Source: Mucilaginibacter sp. JRF (GTDB lineage: Bacteria; Bacteroidota; Bacteroidia; Sphingobacteriales; Sphingobacteriaceae). Taken from it: a stretch of 64,000 bases of DNA. Of this stretch, positions 60,586-64,000 are shown piece after piece (within the stretch, counting starts at the first letter, position 1; each line of letters starts with the position of its first letter). Position numbers and translations under genes: made by a program. The DNA lies in NCBI RefSeq assembly GCF_015223065.1, contig NZ_JADFBY010000002.1:310001-374000 (forward strand), read 5' to 3'. The notes beneath the pieces are model-generated. The model was given only the letters and a program-made list of their open reading frames with translations, did not search any database and was not told where the DNA came from.

Positions 60586-60949
60586 TCCCCCCCCGAGGGG
60601 GAGGACTTTGTATGATCCTTTTTTTAAATTTTGTCATTTCGATTGAGGTACGAAAGAGAAATCTGTCGCTTTGTAATGAACGCGTACAGATTTCTCGCTA
60701 TCGCTCGAAATGACAAGTTTATCAGGCATTAAAAAAATCACGCCATTGCGAGGTACGAAGCAATCCCCGAGCGATTTGTACACAAGAATATCCTAAAGAG
60801 ATTGCTTCGTGCCTCGCAATGACGTAAATATTAATTCCCTCCCAGGGGAGGGCAGGGAGGGGTTCTTAAACTATTCAAAAAATATCAAACTACCGAATTA
60901 CTACCATTCAATGGAAATTCAATAATTCAATCACCCAATAAATCAATAA
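60586..60949. repeat. 364-nt mosaic of dispersed repeats
   Basis: CCCCCCCC-GA-GGGGGAGGAC (60586-60606), an inverted repeat TGTCATTTCG...CGAAATGACA with AGAAATCTGT / ACAGATTTCT arms (60632-60715), a second inverted repeat CATTGCGAGGTACGAAGCAA / TTGCTTCGTGCCTCGCAATG (60743-60822), and CCCTCCC-AGG-GGAGGG followed by GCAGGGAGGGGTT (60838-60865). Two long imperfect hairpins result. No gene is seen. Confidence 0.8.
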
Positions 60950-61441
60950 TTAATTTCCCGCTCGTTCGCTGCGCTCGCTGAGTTGTTTGAGCACTTCGTC
61001 GTTGAATTGCTTTTCGCTTTTGTAGAGTTCGCTTACCTTTTCGGCAGGCAGTATTTTCATGAACTCCTCATTGTAGCGCTTGTGGATGTTAACCAGTTCG
61101 GTTTCGTAGTACAGTTCTTTGTTAATCTGCTCGGTACCGTTGGGTTGGGCGCTTGAGTTATTTAGGCGCTTAAGGTGGCGTATATTAATAAGCTGCTGCT
61201 GGTACTGGCGGTACAGCGGCCAAAACTTTTTTGATTCGGTAGCGGTTAGGTTCAGCTGCCTTTCAAAATATTCCTTTTTGGCATTGGCCAGCTTGGCAAA
61301 GCGCGATTGCGTTGCCGCATTGGTTTTATTTTGCTGGTAACGCAAACCACGGGCATTATCAGGCACCTGCGCTTTAGTATTTAAGCACACTCCCAGCACA
61401 AACAATATGATAATATATACTACTCTGGCCAGATTGCTCAT
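60950..61441 (-). CDS. Spy/CpxP-like periplasmic protein
   Basis: A 163-residue protein with a signal peptide (VVYIIILFVLGVCLNTKAQ). The helical rest has NLTATESKKFWPLYRQYQQQL, an LTxxE/Q-like motif shared with Spy and CpxP, and NEEFMKILPAEKVSELYKSE, a second LPxEK copy. Spy/CpxP proteins sense or chaperone misfolded envelope proteins. It ends in LSERSERAGN, encoded by a GCGCTCGCTGAG-type repeat, and lies 2 nt from the anti-sigma-like gene upstream, so it is the third gene of the ECF operon. Confidence 0.78.
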   Translation of the reverse strand: MSNLARVVYIIILFVLGVCLNTKAQVPDNARGLRYQQNKTNAATQSRFAKLANAKKEYFERQLNLTATESKKFWPLYRQYQQQLINIRHLKRLNNSSAQPNGTEQINKELYYETELVNIHKRYNEEFMKILPAEKVSELYKSEKQFNDEVLKQLSERSERAGN

Positions 61442-61443
61442 TA

Positions 61444-62286
61444 TTAAAGTTCAGTATTTATATAGTCCAACAATTCCTCGTCGCTAACGTTTTCGCTGAT
61501 GTACGATTGTGTTTCGCTGGCGTCAAGGTTTTGTTCGGCGTAGCCACGTATCTCATTCAGCGGAATGTTTGACAGGCGACTGTGTAAAAATGAATCGGCA
61601 TGCTGCGGGTTAGCTTGTGTAGCCGCCGAATGCGTATCACGGTTTAAAAAGAAGGTTGCACCAATAGCAATGGTAACACACGCCGCTGCCGCGTAACGGT
61701 ACACGCCCGAGCTTATGAACCTGCGTACCACCCCGCGCTGTTGCGCCGGTTGCTGTTCGGTTTGCTGCGGCTGCTCATCGGCATCAACTGTTTTGCTTAA
61801 AATGGCGGCGTTAAGTTTTTCAAAATAACCGGCAGGCACGGCAAAAGGCTCGTCGGCTGTTACGGCCTCCTCAATAGAAATGCGCGCGGTGATGTTTTGC
61901 TGTAAGTTTTCAAAGTAACCTTCGGGCACCTCAAACCCTACGCTTTCGCTGCCTGCTGCCTCTTCAATGCTTATGCGGCTTTGAATGTTGTTGCTCAGTT
62001 CATCAAAGTAGTTATCAGGTAAAATAAAGCCTGTATTTTCTACACTTAATGAGCCGGCTACAGTAATGCGGCTGCTAATGTTGCCGTTCAGCTCCTCAAA
62101 ATAATTTTCGGGAACGGTAAAACCGGCTTGCCGTGCAGTTATATCATCTAAATTTTTAAGGGAAAGAGTGCGTTCGCGAAGGTCATCGAAATAGCCTACG
62201 GGCACCGTAAACGGGTTATTTGGGTTAACCTGTTTAAGTGTTGTAAATTCGTTTAGCCAATCTCTTGTTTCCATATCGCTCTTCAT
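61444..62286 (-). CDS. Probable anti-sigma factor with five F-x-V-P-x-x-Y-F repeats
   Basis: A 280-residue protein. Five copies of a motif F-x-[VL]-P-x-x-Y-F-x-x-L occur at about residues 26, 56, 87, 118 and 148, with a period near 30. One helix follows (YAAAACVTIAIGATFFL) and then a short C-terminal domain. Single copies of such a motif are common at the N-terminus of sigma-linked membrane proteins of Bacteroidota; five are unusual. It follows an ECF sigma gene by 52 nt. The cytoplasmic repeats could be docking sites for the sigma factor. This role is inferred. Confidence 0.78.
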   Translation of the reverse strand: MKSDMETRDWLNEFTTLKQVNPNNPFTVPVGYFDDLRERTLSLKNLDDITARQAGFTVPENYFEELNGNISSRITVAGSLSVENTGFILPDNYFDELSNNIQSRISIEEAAGSESVGFEVPEGYFENLQQNITARISIEEAVTADEPFAVPAGYFEKLNAAILSKTVDADEQPQQTEQQPAQQRGVVRRFISSGVYRYAAAACVTIAIGATFFLNRDTHSAATQANPQHADSFLHSRLSNIPLNEIRGYAEQNLDASETQSYISENVSDEELLDYINTEL

Positions 62287-62338
62287 ACCCTCATTAGATT
62301 ATAACTTTCGCAAAAGGTTTAAAGTAACTTTAAAAAAA

Positions 62339-62896
62339 TTATAGGTTTGATGATAAAATGAAAGCCTCTATCTTTTTTACCGCCAGGTGGAACGATGCTT
62401 TCAACGCCCCCACGCTGGTACCCAGCACTTCAGATATTTCTTCGTACTTCATATCATCAAAGTACTTCATGTTAAACACAAGCCTTTGTTTTTCGGGTAA
62501 GGTGAGCAAGGCCTGCTGTAGTTTCAGCTGGGCCTTGTCACCGTTAAAATATGTTGAATCGGCCAGTGTTTCGGCCAGTTCATAGGCTACATCATCCAGC
62601 GGTACATTATTCTTCATTTTCTTTCTGTTCAAAAATGTAATGCACTCGTTGGTGGCAATGCGGTACATCCAGGTGTACAGCTGCGCGTCGTTCCTGAAAC
62701 CCGGCAGGTTCTTCCATATCTTCACAAAAACATCCTGCGAAAGATCGTCGGCATCGTCGTGGTCAATAACCATACGGCGAATATGCCAATAGATCTTTTG
62801 CTGATACTTTTTTAGTAACAGATTGAAAGCCTCATTCCGGGTGCGTTCATCGCGGAACTTACTTAATATTTCTTCGTCTTCAGCCTGTGCGGCCAT
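62339..62896 (-). CDS. ECF-type RNA polymerase sigma factor
   Basis: A 185-residue sigma factor. Region 2 reads NLLLKKYQQKIYWHIRRMVIDHDDADDLSQDVFVKIWKNL with the -10 element helix LYTWMYRIATNECITFLNRKK. Region 4 reads FDDMKYEEISEVLGTSVGALKASFHLAVKKI. It is first in an operon with the five-repeat membrane protein and the Spy-like protein, a likely envelope-stress module. Confidence 0.93.
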   Translation of the reverse strand: MAAQAEDEEILSKFRDERTRNEAFNLLLKKYQQKIYWHIRRMVIDHDDADDLSQDVFVKIWKNLPGFRNDAQLYTWMYRIATNECITFLNRKKMKNNVPLDDVAYELAETLADSTYFNGDKAQLKLQQALLTLPEKQRLVFNMKYFDDMKYEEISEVLGTSVGALKASFHLAVKKIEAFILSSNL

Positions 62897-62925
62897 ATCA
62901 AATCTTTAACCCTAAAATAAAGAAC

Positions 62926-63891
62926 TTAGCTGTTTTGTTTTTTGCGTGCTATTACTTTTTTAGCAGCGGCGATGATGTGCTCAGCATCTAAACCATATTT
63001 GGTCATTAACTGAGCAGGTGTACCGCTTTCGCCAAAGCTGTCGTTCACAGCCACATACTCTTGCGGAGTAGGGTTGTTTACGGCAAGTAATTGCGCAATG
63101 CTATCGCCTAAGCCACCTAAACGGTTATGCTCCTCGGCAGTTACCACGCAACCTGTTTTTGCTACTGATTTAAGGACAGCCTCAGCATCCAAAGGTTTAA
63201 TGGTGTGTATATTTATGATCTCGGCATCAATACCTTCTTCGGCCAGTTTTTCGCCTGCCTGTATGGCTTCCCATACCAAGTGGCCGGTAGCGAAGATCGA
63301 TACATCAGCACCCTCGTTAACCATCCATGCCTTACCGATCTCGAATTTTTGATCAGCATCAGTAAAGATAGGCACCACCGGGCGACCAAAACGCAGGTAT
63401 ACCGGGCCATGATGCTCGGCAATAGCGATGGTTGCTGCCTTGGTTTGATTATAATCGCAAGGGTTGATCACCGTCATACCCGGTAACATCTTCATCAGGC
63501 CTATGTCTTCCAGTATCTGGTGTGTAGCGCCATCCTCACCCAGGGTTAAGCCCGCGTGTGATGCGCAAATTTTTACGTTCTTGTCAGAATAAGCTACCGA
63601 CTGGCGAATCTGATCGTAAACACGACCGGTTGAAAAGTTAGCAAAGGTACCTGTGAACGGAATTTTACCGCCAATGGTTAAACCTGCCGCCATACCTATC
63701 ATGTTTGCCTCGGCAATACCGGTTTGGAAAAAGCGCTCAGGAAATGCCTTGATAAAATCAGCCATTTTTAACGAGCCTACCAAATCGGCACAAAGTGCAA
63801 CCACTTCGGGGTTACGTTTACCGGCTTCAAGCAGGCCATCGCCAAAACCCGAACGGGTATCTTTTTTATCTGTGTAAGTATATTTTTTCAT
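62926..63891 (-). CDS. Transketolase C-terminal subunit
   Basis: A 321-residue protein equal to the C-terminal part of transketolase. It has RSGFGDGLLEAGKRNPEVVALCADL, then FQTGIAEANMIGMAAGL (the TPP pyrimidine-binding Glu region), then GPVYLRFGRP and the C-terminal VAEEHN-like stretch. Split transketolases have the TPP-diphosphate domain as a separate upstream gene, which must lie beyond 64000 on this strand. It acts in the pentose phosphate pathway. Confidence 0.92.
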   Translation of the reverse strand: MKKYTYTDKKDTRSGFGDGLLEAGKRNPEVVALCADLVGSLKMADFIKAFPERFFQTGIAEANMIGMAAGLTIGGKIPFTGTFANFSTGRVYDQIRQSVAYSDKNVKICASHAGLTLGEDGATHQILEDIGLMKMLPGMTVINPCDYNQTKAATIAIAEHHGPVYLRFGRPVVPIFTDADQKFEIGKAWMVNEGADVSIFATGHLVWEAIQAGEKLAEEGIDAEIINIHTIKPLDAEAVLKSVAKTGCVVTAEEHNRLGGLGDSIAQLLAVNNPTPQEYVAVNDSFGESGTPAQLMTKYGLDAEHIIAAAKKVIARKKQNS

Positions 63892-63895
63892 TGTT

Positions 63896-64000
63896 TACCT
63901 CACCTAAATCCTCTCCAAAAGAGAGGACTTTAATATTTTATTGTGATATGATATTATTTAGATCAAACTATCGCTGCAACTGCAACTCCCCCTTCAGGGG
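63896..64000. repeat. Dispersed repeats at the right edge
   Basis: CCTCACCTAAATCCTCTCC-AAAA-GAGAGGACTTT (63898-63932) is the TCCTCTCC unit, also at 48756. AACTCCCCCTTCAGGGG (63984-64000) is the CCCCCTTxAGGGGG unit cut by the window end. Confidence 0.65.

Noticed and set aside
1..64000. tRNA, rRNA, phage or transposase genes
   Set aside because: Intergenic regions were read on both strands for tRNA-like cloverleaf ends and for known protein motifs of mobile elements. None was found, though small RNAs cannot be excluded by eye.

Overview
The window looks like a chromosomal segment of a member of Bacteroidota, most likely family Sphingobacteriaceae (Mucilaginibacter or Pedobacter relatives). 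That placement is an inference. It rests on a SusC/SusD pair, many short lipoproteins with SxC-type lipoboxes, FtsX-type permeases, a TonB/ExbBD cluster linked to folC, promoters of the TTTG-N19-TAnnTTTG type, and dispersed intergenic palindromes. Nearly all genes are ordinary host genes. I see no prophage, transposase, integron, CRISPR array, tRNA or rRNA.

Layout. 1-3092 (minus strand): feoA-feoB iron uptake (feoB cut by the left edge), then gcvH, a VanZ-like protein and a 44-residue lipoprotein. 3235-5480 (plus): DUF4142 lipoprotein, Gfo/Idh/MocA oxidoreductase, thioredoxin-fold lipoprotein. 5484-8970 (minus): a three-gene module of permuted ATP-grasp, alpha-E and transglutaminase-like proteins. 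9211-13770 (minus): DUF4397 lipoprotein and the sdhCAB operon. 13934-22011: cysteine-free TlpA-like lipoprotein, GNAT, FtsX permease, TPR protein, class II cyclic-nucleotide phosphodiesterase, AI-2E family permease and a circularly permuted SGNH hydrolase. 22327-27031: susC/susD. 27064-30266: M48 peptidase and aldo/keto reductase. 30368-40259 (minus): a long cluster of TPR protein, outer-membrane barrel, HU-CCDC81/SPOR protein, ExbB, ExbD, TonB and FolC. 40406-41987 (minus): two receiver-only response regulators enclosing two tiny zinc-ribbon proteins.

42289-50740 (plus) is a heme biosynthesis cluster: a hemC-hemD fusion, hemB, hemL, hemE and hemJ, with a histidine kinase, an OmpR-type regulator and a membrane TPR protein inserted between hemL and hemE. 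hemA, hemF/hemN and hemH are not in the window. 50803-54105 holds an ECF sigma factor, a membrane protein that is probably its regulator, an outer-membrane barrel and an orphan ABC ATPase. 54125-63891 (minus, apart from a dinB-like gene) holds an X-Pro dipeptidyl-peptidase-like hydrolase, pgk, a DUF885 protein, a second ECF operon and the C-terminal half of a split transketolase.

The most unusual signals lie between genes and in protein architecture. Several junctions inside operons (sdhA/sdhB, exbD/tonB, tonB/folC, hemCD/hemB) carry long imperfect hairpins. Each hairpin is built from repeats of its own short word, different at each locus. Other junctions carry C/G-rich palindromes or mosaics of shared dispersed repeats. 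In proteins, the SGNH hydrolase carries its GDS block at the C-terminus, the two zinc ribbons sit between receivers, and an anti-sigma-like protein has five copies of an F-x-V-P-x-x-Y-F motif.
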